A stretch of 5,433 nt of DNA from Gemmatimonadales bacterium (GTDB lineage: Bacteria > Gemmatimonadota > Gemmatimonadetes > Palauibacterales > Palauibacteraceae). Of the stretch, positions 1-5,433 are shown in pieces. The first letter of the stretch is position 1; every line of letters begins with the position of its first letter. The notes under the pieces are model-generated. The model worked only from the letters and a program-made list of their open reading frames with translations, had not been told where the DNA came from and did not search any database. The position numbers and the translations under genes were made by a program. Location: assembly GCA_030636765.1 (NCBI GenBank), contig DAOVWI010000148.1, positions 1-5,433 of the forward strand, given 5' to 3'.

Positions 1-160
1 CGCCGCGGCTCCAGCTCATCAGGTAGGATGCCGAGGCCGCGACGATCACTGAGCCGATCAGGATGCTGTGCCACCAGAGGAATCGCATGGGATAGCCCCA
101 GACGAAAGGCGCCAGCACGTACCACACACCGATCAAGAGACCAACGTAGCGTGACTTCAT
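1..160 (-). CDS. Small membrane protein, SPW-repeat-like, 5' part only
   Basis: The minus strand reads from an ATG at 160-158 through 53 codons without a stop and runs off the left edge, so the C-terminus is not seen. A good ribosome binding site (GGGAG) ends 5 bases before the ATG. The visible protein is hydrophobic. A first membrane segment covers about residues 5-22 and ends in APFVWGY, followed by a short Trp-rich turn (FLWWH, about 27-31). A second membrane segment covers about 32-49 (ILIGSVIVAASASYLM). The order helix, (A/S)P(F/W)-x-WGY, short loop with W/H, then a G-containing helix is the pattern of the SPW-repeat family of small integral membrane proteins, whose function is not established. 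I infer the family from this pattern only. The gene is divergent from the zinc-ribbon gene that starts 129 bases away. Confidence 0.6.
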   Translation of the reverse strand, partial: MKSRYVGLLIGVWYVLAPFVWGYPMRFLWWHSILIGSVIVAASASYLMSWSRG

Positions 161-167
161 CTCTGCT

Positions 168-177
168 CCCTGCAGGG
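168..177. promoter_or_regulatory. Perfect 10-base palindrome in the divergent spacer
   Basis: CCCTGCAGGG is a perfect inverted repeat. Its left end overlaps the GGGAG ribosome binding site of the minus-strand SPW-like gene. A second perfect palindrome, CGGATCCG, lies at 181-188. A site here could bind a regulator or affect translation of the small membrane protein, but palindromes of 8-10 bases also arise by chance in GC-rich DNA. The rest of the 161-289 spacer has no promoter that I can defend for either gene. Confidence 0.2.
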
Positions 178-289
178 CATCGGATCCGCTTGCTCCCGTC
201 CCACTTTTGGGGTGCCGGGCGCAAGATACCACGCGGAATCGAGCGCGGCGACGGGCGCGGGGAACCTGTGGGGAAAGGATCGAGCTGAC

Positions 290-1111
290 ATGAAATGCTC
301 CTCATGCGGTGCCAAGGCTTCGGGCCAGTTCTGTGCCCAGTGTGGCGCCCCTCTCTCCGGCGAGGCGCGTCGCTGCTCGAAGTGCGGTGGCCAGCTGAAG
401 CCGGGGGTGATGTTCTGTAGCGACTGCGGCGAGCCAACCGGTCCCCGCCGGCGGAAGCCGTTTTTGGCACACCTTCCGTGGGTGCTCTCCTTCGTTGCCC
501 TCGGCGCGTTCTCAGTGGGCATCGCGTTCTTCGTCCAGCGCCAGTCGCGCGCCCGCGCCGGTGACGACCCGATCACCGGCGGCCTGCCGGAGCTACAGTC
601 GGGCGTCGGCGGGCCAGTTGGGGGTGCCGGAGGCATGCCCGACCTCGCCTCCATGTCCCCTCGTGAGGCCGCCGATCGCCTCTTCGAACGGTCGATGCGC
701 GAAGAGGAATCCGGAAACCAGGAACAGGCGTCGATGTTCGCCAACATGGCGCTGCAGGCCTATGGCCAGGTGTCGCCCGACCAGATCGATCTGGATGCCC
801 TTTTTCACGTTGGATTGCTGCACCTCTCGATCGGGGATGCCAACACCGCGCGCACGATCGCCGATGGCATTCTGGAAGACGACGAAAACGACCTCCTCGC
901 GCTCCTGCTCGGTGGCCGAGCCGCCGCCAGCGGCGGGGATCAGGCGGCAGCCGACGGGTATGCGACCCGGCTTCGAGCGGCCGTGGAGGCGGGGCTGCTC
1001 GACCAGGATGGCCGGCCCGAATACCAGGCCCACCGCGCGCTGATCGAGAAGGAAGCCGGAGTGGCCCGTGAGACGGGCGAGTCCGCTCCGGCCGAGGAGG
1101 GCCCGAGCTAG
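290..1111 (+). CDS. Double zinc-ribbon, single-pass membrane protein with TPR-like C-terminal region
   Basis: This 273-residue protein has three parts. Residues 1-50 hold four CxxC knuckles (Cys 3/6, 15/18, 29/32, 43/46), which make two zinc ribbons of the kind seen in double-zinc-ribbon proteins. A basic run (RRRK, 53-56) precedes one membrane helix at about 62-82. After a polar and Gly-rich linker (about 84-117), residues 123-260 are helical and Ala/Leu-rich, with A/G spacing like tetratricopeptide repeats (for example LFHVGLLHLSIGDANTA, 171-187). The positive-inside rule puts the ribbons in the cytoplasm and the helical part outside the inner membrane. I chose the ATG at 290 because MKCxxC is a typical zinc-ribbon N-terminus and AAAGGA lies 10 bases upstream. 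An in-frame GTG at 212 would add 26 residues but lacks a ribosome binding site. No specific function is recognised; a scaffold or envelope-sensing role is a guess. Confidence 0.88.
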   Translation: MKCSSCGAKASGQFCAQCGAPLSGEARRCSKCGGQLKPGVMFCSDCGEPTGPRRRKPFLAHLPWVLSFVALGAFSVGIAFFVQRQSRARAGDDPITGGLPELQSGVGGPVGGAGGMPDLASMSPREAADRLFERSMREEESGNQEQASMFANMALQAYGQVSPDQIDLDALFHVGLLHLSIGDANTARTIADGILEDDENDLLALLLGGRAAASGGDQAAADGYATRLRAAVEAGLLDQDGRPEYQAHRALIEKEAGVARETGESAPAEEGPS

Positions 1112-1120
1112 CGAGTGCCC

Positions 1121-1142
1121 ACCGTACTTCTGAGACGGTACG
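1121..1142. terminator. Weak inverted repeat between convergent genes
   Basis: The 31-base spacer between the zinc-ribbon stop codon and the copA stop codon contains ACCGT (1121-1125) facing ACGGT (1135-1139), and alternatively CGTAC (1123-1127) facing GTACG (1138-1142). The two 5-base stems exclude each other and neither is followed by a T run. The position suits a bidirectional terminator, but the structure is weak and may be chance. Confidence 0.2.
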
Positions 1143-3476
1143 CTAACGGCCCAGCTTCACGGCGCGCAGCCGGTTCGCGTTCGTCACGACCGTGATCGAG
1201 CTGAGTGCCATGGCCGCCTCGGCGATCACCGGGTGCAGCAGTCCGAGGAAGGCCACCGGAATGGCCACCGTGTTGTAGAAGTACGCCCAGAAGAGGTTCT
1301 GCCGGATCTTTCGGAAGGTGGCGCGGGAGAGCCGCACGGCGCGCACGGCGACCGCCAGATCATCCTGCAGAAGGGCCATGTCGGCCGCCTCTATCGCGAT
1401 GTCCGTTCCGCCGCCGATCGCCAGCCCCACATCCGCCTGCTTGAGGGCCGGGGCGTCGTTGATTCCATCGCCTACCATCGCCACGATCCGGCCCGCCGCC
1501 TGCAGCTCCCGAATCACGTCGAGCTTCTCCGCGGGAAGGAGGCCGGCGCGCCATGACGCAATGCCGAGCCGGGAGGAGACCGCGGCAGCCGTGCGCTCGT
1601 TGTCGCCGGTGAGCATGAGGGTCTCGAGACCCATCTCGCGCAGGTCCGCAAGCGCCTCGGCCGCTCCCTCCTTGACCGGATCGGCGAGCGCCAGCAGCCC
1701 GGCCGGCCGCCCGTCGACGGCGACGAAGACGATCGTTCGCGCGTCGGCCTCCAGCTCATCGGCCCGGGCCCGCAGAGAGGACGTGTCCACGCCCTCCTCC
1801 TCCATCAGCCGATCGCTGCCGGCGACGACCCTTCGGCCGTCGACCGTTCCGCGAACGCCCCGTCCCGGCTCGACGCTGAAGTCAGCCACGTGCGACCCCT
1901 CCGTCCCGGCGATGCCCTCGGGCGCCGTCCGGGCGATCGCGCGGCCGAGCGGGTGCTCCGAAAGGCCTTCGAGCGGTCCGGCGAGCCGCCACAGCTCGGT
2001 TTCCGTCCACCCCTCGGCCGCCACCACGTCCGTCACCGCCGGCGAGCCCGCGGTGAGGGTGCCCGTCTTGTCGAACGCGATGACGTCGGCCTCCTGGAGT
2101 CGCTGCACGGCGGCCCCGTCGCGCACCAGCACGCCGTGCTCGGCGCCGAGGCCCGTGCCCACCATGAGGGCCGTTGGGGTGGCGAGGCCGAGCGCGCAGG
2201 GGCAGGCGATGACCAGGACGGCCAGGGCTGCAAAGAGAGCCAGCGAGGCACGGTCCAGGCCGGGCTCCACCCACGGGAGGAACTGCGCCGCCGCCGCGGC
2301 GATCGATTGGAAGAAGCCGGGAAACGCCAGCCAGGCGATGAGCGCGGCCGCGGCCACGGCCAGAACGACCGGCACGAACACGGCCGTGACCCTGTCCGCG
2401 AACTCCTGAATCGGCACCTTGCTCCCCTGTGCCTCCTCCACGGAGCGGATGACGGAGGCGAGGAAGGTGTTCTCGCCGACGCCCGTGGCACGCACACGAA
2501 GAGCGCCTTCCTGGTTGATGGTCGCTCCCACGACCTGTTTTCCGGGGCCCTTCTCGACGGGCATGGATTCACCCGTGACGAGCGACTCGTCCACGGCGCT
2601 CCGCCCCTCGATCACGACGCCGTCGGTGGGGATCTTCTCGCCCGGCCGGACGATCATCACGTCGCCCACCCGCACCTCTGTCACGGGCACGTCCACCTCG
2701 GTTCCGTCGCGCACGACCCGCGCGGTGCTCGCCTCCAGGGAGAGCAGCCGCTGGATGGCCGCCGAGCTGCGCCCGCGGGCCTTCGCCTCGATGAAGCGGC
2801 CGGTCAGGTGGATCGCCATGATCATCGCGCCCACGCCCGCATAGTTCATGAGGGGCGGAGAAACACCCAGGTCGTGCAGCGCGGTGAAGATTCCCGTCAA
2901 CAGGGCGCCCCCGCTGCCCAGTGCGATGAGGACGTCCATGTTCGGCGCCCAGTGGCGGAGCGACATGAAGCCGCTCCGCAGCGTGGCCGCGCCGGGTCCG
3001 GCCAGCACGGCCGCCGCGATCAGAGTCATCCCGAGATCGTAGGAGATCGCGTTCGGCCACTTCACGTCCAGGAACATCTCAGGGACCATCCAGAGGGCCG
3101 CCGGTGCCGCGAGGATCCACGCGAACCGCATCCGGCGGTGCGCCTCGGCGAGGTATCGCTCCGCCCGCGCCAGCCGCTCCCGCTCCATGGCGCCCGCTTC
3201 GGTTCCGCCGGCCGGCGGGAGATGCAGCAAATAGCCCGCATCCTGCACGGCCCGACGAAGCTCGTCCGCGGTGACGACGCCCGGCTCGTACCGAACGGTG
3301 GCGGATTCGGCGGTCAGGCTCACGGCGGCCTCCACGCCTTCCAGACGGTTCAGGGCGCGCTCCACGGCGCTGCTGCACCCGGCGCAGTGCATTCCCTCGA
3401 CAGGGAACACCTCGCGTCGGCTGCCGTCCGCCTCAGCGGCCGGATCAGGGACCTGTGTCAGGGTTGTCTCGCTCAT
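1143..3476 (-). CDS. copA: Cu(+)-exporting P-type ATPase (P1B-1)
   Basis: This 777-residue inner-membrane pump uses ATP to export Cu(+) from the cytoplasm. In order it has: one N-terminal heavy-metal-binding domain with GMHCAGC (28-34); membrane helices from about 116; the actuator-domain TGES (301-304); the CPC metal site (425-427); the phosphorylated Asp in DKTGT (D469); the nucleotide-domain HP motif (508-509); TGDN (623-626); GDGIND (669-674); and, in the last two helices, YN (734-735) and MxxSS (756-760). CPC with YN and MxxSS marks the Cu(+) subgroup rather than Zn/Cd or Co pumps. Length is close to usual for a one-HMA CopA, but the loop before the CPC helix (about 385-410) looks long. 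I chose the ATG at 3476 (MSETT); an in-frame GTG at 3536 would add 20 Arg-rich residues. Its ribosome binding site (GGACGAG) is weak. No copper regulator or chaperone gene is in the window. A FixI/CcoI-type role in oxidase assembly cannot be fully excluded. Confidence 0.95.
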   Translation of the reverse strand: MSETTLTQVPDPAAEADGSRREVFPVEGMHCAGCSSAVERALNRLEGVEAAVSLTAESATVRYEPGVVTADELRRAVQDAGYLLHLPPAGGTEAGAMERERLARAERYLAEAHRRMRFAWILAAPAALWMVPEMFLDVKWPNAISYDLGMTLIAAAVLAGPGAATLRSGFMSLRHWAPNMDVLIALGSGGALLTGIFTALHDLGVSPPLMNYAGVGAMIMAIHLTGRFIEAKARGRSSAAIQRLLSLEASTARVVRDGTEVDVPVTEVRVGDVMIVRPGEKIPTDGVVIEGRSAVDESLVTGESMPVEKGPGKQVVGATINQEGALRVRATGVGENTFLASVIRSVEEAQGSKVPIQEFADRVTAVFVPVVLAVAAAALIAWLAFPGFFQSIAAAAAQFLPWVEPGLDRASLALFAALAVLVIACPCALGLATPTALMVGTGLGAEHGVLVRDGAAVQRLQEADVIAFDKTGTLTAGSPAVTDVVAAEGWTETELWRLAGPLEGLSEHPLGRAIARTAPEGIAGTEGSHVADFSVEPGRGVRGTVDGRRVVAGSDRLMEEEGVDTSSLRARADELEADARTIVFVAVDGRPAGLLALADPVKEGAAEALADLREMGLETLMLTGDNERTAAAVSSRLGIASWRAGLLPAEKLDVIRELQAAGRIVAMVGDGINDAPALKQADVGLAIGGGTDIAIEAADMALLQDDLAVAVRAVRLSRATFRKIRQNLFWAYFYNTVAIPVAFLGLLHPVIAEAAMALSSITVVTNANRLRAVKLGR

Positions 3477-3527
3477 GGCTCGTCCGCACGCTGTGTGTCG
3501 AGACCGCTGTTGCCCTCGTCGTCTCGA

Positions 3528-3533
3528 AGTATA
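3528..3533 (-). promoter_or_regulatory. Possible -10 box for copA
   Basis: The minus strand reads TATACT here, five of six matches to TATAAT, and the start would fall about 45 bases before the copA ATG. No good -35 hexamer lies 16-19 bases upstream, as might be expected of a promoter needing an activator. I could not identify a convincing CueR or CsoR operator in the 140-base spacer. Confidence 0.3.
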
Positions 3534-3603
3534 CACCGGAGGGATCCTCTTCGGGTGGCGTCGGTGCGTTGACTCAGACGTGGTGAGCGCGGCCGTTCTT
3601 CAT

Positions 3604-3609
3604 TAGACT
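3604..3609 (+). promoter_or_regulatory. Possible -10 box giving a leaderless pspA-like mRNA
   Basis: TAGACT (TANNNT pattern, four of six matches to TATAAT) lies 7 bases before the ATG at 3617, and no Shine-Dalgarno-like sequence precedes that ATG. This spacing would start transcription at or next to the start codon. The 17-base-upstream hexamer (TGGTGA, 3581-3586) is a poor -35. A TTGACT at 3569-3574 is too far away to pair with this -10. Confidence 0.35.
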
Positions 3610-3616
3610 TGATCCC

Positions 3617-4288
3617 ATGTTCAGGAAGCTGCGACAATCGCTGGACGACGCGCTGAGGACCCTGGAAGAGCGCTTCAGCGGAACCTCCGAGGAGGACGTG
3701 GACCGGCTGCTCCACGCGATGCGCGAGGAGCTCGTGGAGACCAAGGCGAGTCTTCCGGAGCTGGAGAAGATGATCGCCAGCCTGCAGAAGCGTCGGGCCG
3801 CTGAGATCACGCGGGCGGCTGATTGCGTGCGCCGTGCGGAGCAAGCACAGGAGATCGGCGATCAGGAGACCATCGAAGTCGCCGTCCGGTTCGCCGAGCA
3901 GCACAGAGCCCGCGCCGAGCTTCTGGAACAGAAGCGCGAGGCGGCCGTCGCGGAGCTGGAGCTCAAGCGGATCGAGATCGCAGAGATGACGAGCCAGCTG
4001 AAGACGGCGCGGGTGCAGCGAGATGCCCTTCTCGCGCGGGGCCGGCGAGCCAAGACGAGCCAGCGGCTGCACGGCGTATCGGGGAGCGCGACGGACGCGT
4101 TCGATCGGATGGAAGATCGCCTGGCTCGCGACTCGGACCTGGCCACGGCCCGGGAGGAGCTTGAGCGCGACCTCGCCGGAGATACCGGAGCGCTCGATGA
4201 CCTGGAGGGTCCCGAATACGACCTCGAGGCCGATGAGCTCCTGGAGAAGCTCAAGCGCCGGATGGAGGCCGACAAGGGCGGAAAGTGA
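3617..4288 (+). CDS. PspA/Vipp1 (IM30) family membrane-remodelling protein
   Basis: This 223-residue protein is almost entirely helical and charged, with no Cys ribbon or membrane segment, and its length is usual for PspA. Residues 1-20 form an amphipathic helix (hydrophobic F2, L5, L9, L13, L16, F20), as in the membrane-binding helix of PspA. Residues about 25-79 and 84-148 form the long helical hairpin with its turn at GDQET (81-85). Then comes the family's SGSATDAFDRMEDRL segment (155-169) and a C-terminal acidic helix. PspA and Vipp1 belong to the ESCRT-III superfamily; they polymerise on the inner face of the membrane and help preserve its integrity and the proton gradient under stress. 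Pro47 inside the first long helix is unusual. The gene is divergent from copA. No pspF, pspB or pspC is visible, so its control is unknown. I leave the symbol empty because PspA and Vipp1 cannot be told apart by eye. Confidence 0.87.
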   Translation: MFRKLRQSLDDALRTLEERFSGTSEEDVDRLLHAMREELVETKASLPELEKMIASLQKRRAAEITRAADCVRRAEQAQEIGDQETIEVAVRFAEQHRARAELLEQKREAAVAELELKRIEIAEMTSQLKTARVQRDALLARGRRAKTSQRLHGVSGSATDAFDRMEDRLARDSDLATAREELERDLAGDTGALDDLEGPEYDLEADELLEKLKRRMEADKGGK

Positions 4289-4290
4289 GT

Positions 4291-4307
4291 CGGGCGTCTG
4301 CCGCCCG
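4291..4307 (+). terminator. Small hairpin just after the pspA-like gene
   Basis: CGGGCG (4291-4296) and CGCCCG (4302-4307) form a perfect 6-base stem with a 5-base loop, starting 2 bases after the stop codon. No T run follows, so on its own it is at best an RNA 3'-end stabiliser or a weak terminator. Confidence 0.3.
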
Positions 4308-4342
4308 TGTACGGTTTCCCGCTGGCCCTGTACGGTTTCCCG
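4308..4342. repeat. Two copies of a 14-base direct repeat
   Basis: TGTACGGTTTCCCG occurs at 4308-4321 and again, identical, at 4329-4342, a 21-base period with a 7-base spacer. It sits wholly in the 71-base spacer between the convergent pspA-like and symporter genes. I see no further copy in the window. Confidence 0.75.
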
Positions 4343-4360
4343 GCGCTCGGCCGGGTTCTT
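4339..4360 (+). terminator. Terminator-like hairpin with short T-rich tail
   Basis: CCCGGC (4339-4344) and GCCGGG (4350-4355) form a perfect 6-base GC stem with a 5-base loop, followed on the plus strand by TTCTT (4356-4360). This is a plausible, short rho-independent terminator for the pspA-like gene. The T tail overlaps the last base of the symporter's stop codon. On the minus strand no T run follows, so it would not obviously terminate the symporter transcript. Confidence 0.4.
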
Positions 4361-5433
4361 CAGACCTCTCCGGCCTCGATGCTCCCCGCCGCCTCGTCGC
4401 CGGTCCCCGCGCCATGGCGCCGCTCGTCCACGATCGCTTCCTCCAGCCTCGCCCCCGCGGGCACGAAGAACGGCTCCCACTTCTCTCTGGGCGAGGGCTT
4501 GGTGAGCAGGCTCACGATGACCATCAGGCTGATCGACACGAGGACGCCCGGGATGACGATGTAATCGCTGCTCGCGAAATCGAACTTCGTGGCTCCGAGT
4601 GTGAGCGTGAAGTCGACGCCGAGGCGGCTCGCCACGGCGATCCCGATGAGCGCTCCGAGCCCGCCCGCGATGCACGCCACGCCTCCGGCCACCGTGACGC
4701 GCCGCCAGAGAAAAGCCGCGAGCAGAGCCGGTGTCAGGCTCGCCCCCACCAGAGAATACGCATACAGCGCCATCGAGAGGATCGTGTCGAACTGGGTGAT
4801 CGCCAGGAGAGCGAGCAGGCCGAACCCGGCGATGGCGAGGCGCTGCACGAGCAACATCTGCCGCTCCGAGGCCTCCGGGCGGACGAATCGCTGGAAGAGG
4901 TCACGGCTCACATTGGTCGACGGCACGAGGAGAAAGGTGTTCCCGGTCGAGAACACGATGGCGACCGCCGCTGCCAGCAGGACCATGCCGCCGGCCACCG
5001 GCAGGCCATGGCGGGCGATGTACAGGATCACGGTCTCTGAGCCCGCCCGCCCTACGACCGAGGTCGACTCCATGAGGTCGGGGAACGCCGCCCGCCCCGT
5101 GATCGCGAGAAGCGCGATCGCCACCTCGATGATCACGATGCCCAGCACCATCCCCACCACCGCCTTCCGTGCCGCGCTCTCATTCTTGGCCGAAAAGAAC
5201 TTCTGGTACATGCCGCTCTCGCCCAGGATGAGCAGGAAGGTGGGGGCGGCCACGCCGAACACCCACAGGACGTTGTGGCCTCCGAGCGGCTCGAGGTGGC
5301 TCTGCGGCAGGGCGTTCATCACGGCCTGTACCCCGCCCAGCTCGAACACCATGTAGGGCACCGCGAAGAGGACACCGAGCGTGATGATGATCCCGTTGAA
5401 CACGTCCACCGTCACGATCGATGTCATCCCGGC
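4360..5433 (-). CDS. Sodium:solute symporter family (SSS) transporter, C-terminal part
   Basis: The frame is open to the right edge, giving 357 residues before the TGA at 4362-4360. The ATG at 5427 is internal, because AGMTSIVTVDVFNG at the edge matches the conserved GGMxxVxxTDxxQG region within SSS transporters. About 120-190 N-terminal residues should therefore lie outside. About eight membrane helices are visible (near 12-30, 56-72, 91-112, 145-163, 198-213, 217-240, 246-268 and 290-310), followed by a hydrophilic tail. The segment VFSTGNTFLLVPSTNVSRDLF (160-180) corresponds to the helix whose neighbouring Ser/Thr residues bind Na(+) in vSGLT. YQKFFSAKNESAARKA (76-91) is also typical of the family. 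The protein should use the sodium gradient to import a small solute, but the substrate cannot be read from this part. It converges on the pspA-like gene. Confidence 0.88.
   Translation of the reverse strand, partial: AGMTSIVTVDVFNGIIITLGVLFAVPYMVFELGGVQAVMNALPQSHLEPLGGHNVLWVFGVAAPTFLLILGESGMYQKFFSAKNESAARKAVVGMVLGIVIIEVAIALLAITGRAAFPDLMESTSVVGRAGSETVILYIARHGLPVAGGMVLLAAAVAIVFSTGNTFLLVPSTNVSRDLFQRFVRPEASERQMLLVQRLAIAGFGLLALLAITQFDTILSMALYAYSLVGASLTPALLAAFLWRRVTVAGGVACIAGGLGALIGIAVASRLGVDFTLTLGATKFDFASSDYIVIPGVLVSISLMVIVSLLTKPSPREKWEPFFVPAGARLEEAIVDERRHGAGTGDEAAGSIEAGEV

Noticed and set aside
157..747. A 196-codon minus-strand frame opposite the start of the zinc-ribbon gene
   Set aside because: It is Pro/Arg/Ser-rich, lies antisense to the CxxC-encoding region, and runs through the SPW-like gene's upstream region.
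3528..3560. A CsoR- or CueR-type copper operator upstream of copA
   Set aside because: The spacer shows scattered ACC/GGG triplets but no clear dyad with the expected spacing.
3553..3568. A possible sigma-54 promoter (GG and GC 10 bases apart) for the pspA-like gene, as in enterobacterial pspA
   Set aside because: Only about half of the consensus bases match, and GG-N10-GC is common by chance in GC-rich sequence. No pspF-type activator gene is in view.
1890..3572. A 560-codon open frame on the plus strand opposite copA
   Set aside because: It is rich in Arg, His, Gly and Asp with no recognisable domain, and lies antisense to a gene with every P-type ATPase motif intact. Long antisense frames are expected in GC-rich DNA.
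3473..4675. A 400-codon open frame on the minus strand across the pspA-like gene
   Set aside because: It overlaps three supported genes and spacers, has low-complexity Arg/Leu/Gly composition and no visible domain, so it is a shadow of the plus-strand coding region.
1..5433. Mobile element, CRISPR array, toxin-antitoxin pair, tRNA or riboswitch
   Set aside because: Reading both strands I found no transposase or integrase motifs, no regularly spaced repeats beyond the single 14-base pair, no cloverleaf-like stretch, and no spacer long enough for a typical riboswitch with a clear fold.

Overview
The window is 5,433 bases of high-GC DNA, roughly two thirds G+C by eye. Genes are densely packed, spacers are short and wobble positions are strongly G/C-rich. 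It looks like the chromosome of a free-living high-GC bacterium. None of the proteins pins down a phylum, so any finer placement would be a guess. I see no rRNA, tRNA, CRISPR array, transposase or phage gene.

There are five protein genes, two of them cut by the window ends. Left to right: (1) the 5' part of a small membrane protein on the minus strand (160 to the left edge), resembling the SPW-repeat family; (2) a plus-strand gene (290-1111) for a protein with two N-terminal zinc ribbons, one membrane segment and a helical TPR-like C-terminal part; (3) a minus-strand gene (3476 to 1143) for a Cu(+)-exporting P1B-type ATPase (CopA) with a complete set of catalytic and metal-site motifs; (4) a plus-strand gene (3617-4288) for a PspA/Vipp1 (IM30) family coiled-coil protein; (5) the C-terminal part of a sodium:solute symporter on the minus strand (right edge to 4360).

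Gene orientation alternates, so no two genes here share an obvious operon. Genes 1/2 and 3/4 are divergent pairs sharing spacers of 129 and 140 bases. Genes 2/3 and 4/5 converge on spacers of 31 and 71 bases that contain small hairpins. The 71-base spacer also holds a 14-base direct repeat at 21-base spacing.

All five products are membrane proteins or, for PspA, act at the membrane. Copper export and PspA-type membrane maintenance would fit an envelope-stress theme, since excess copper damages membranes and Fe-S proteins. The shared theme is inference; the sequence shows only that copA and the pspA-like gene are divergent neighbours.

I do not see a clearly new biological system. The items most worth a second look are the zinc-ribbon/membrane/helical protein, the long exit-side loop in the copper ATPase, the apparently leaderless start of the pspA-like gene, and the repeat/hairpin cluster behind it.
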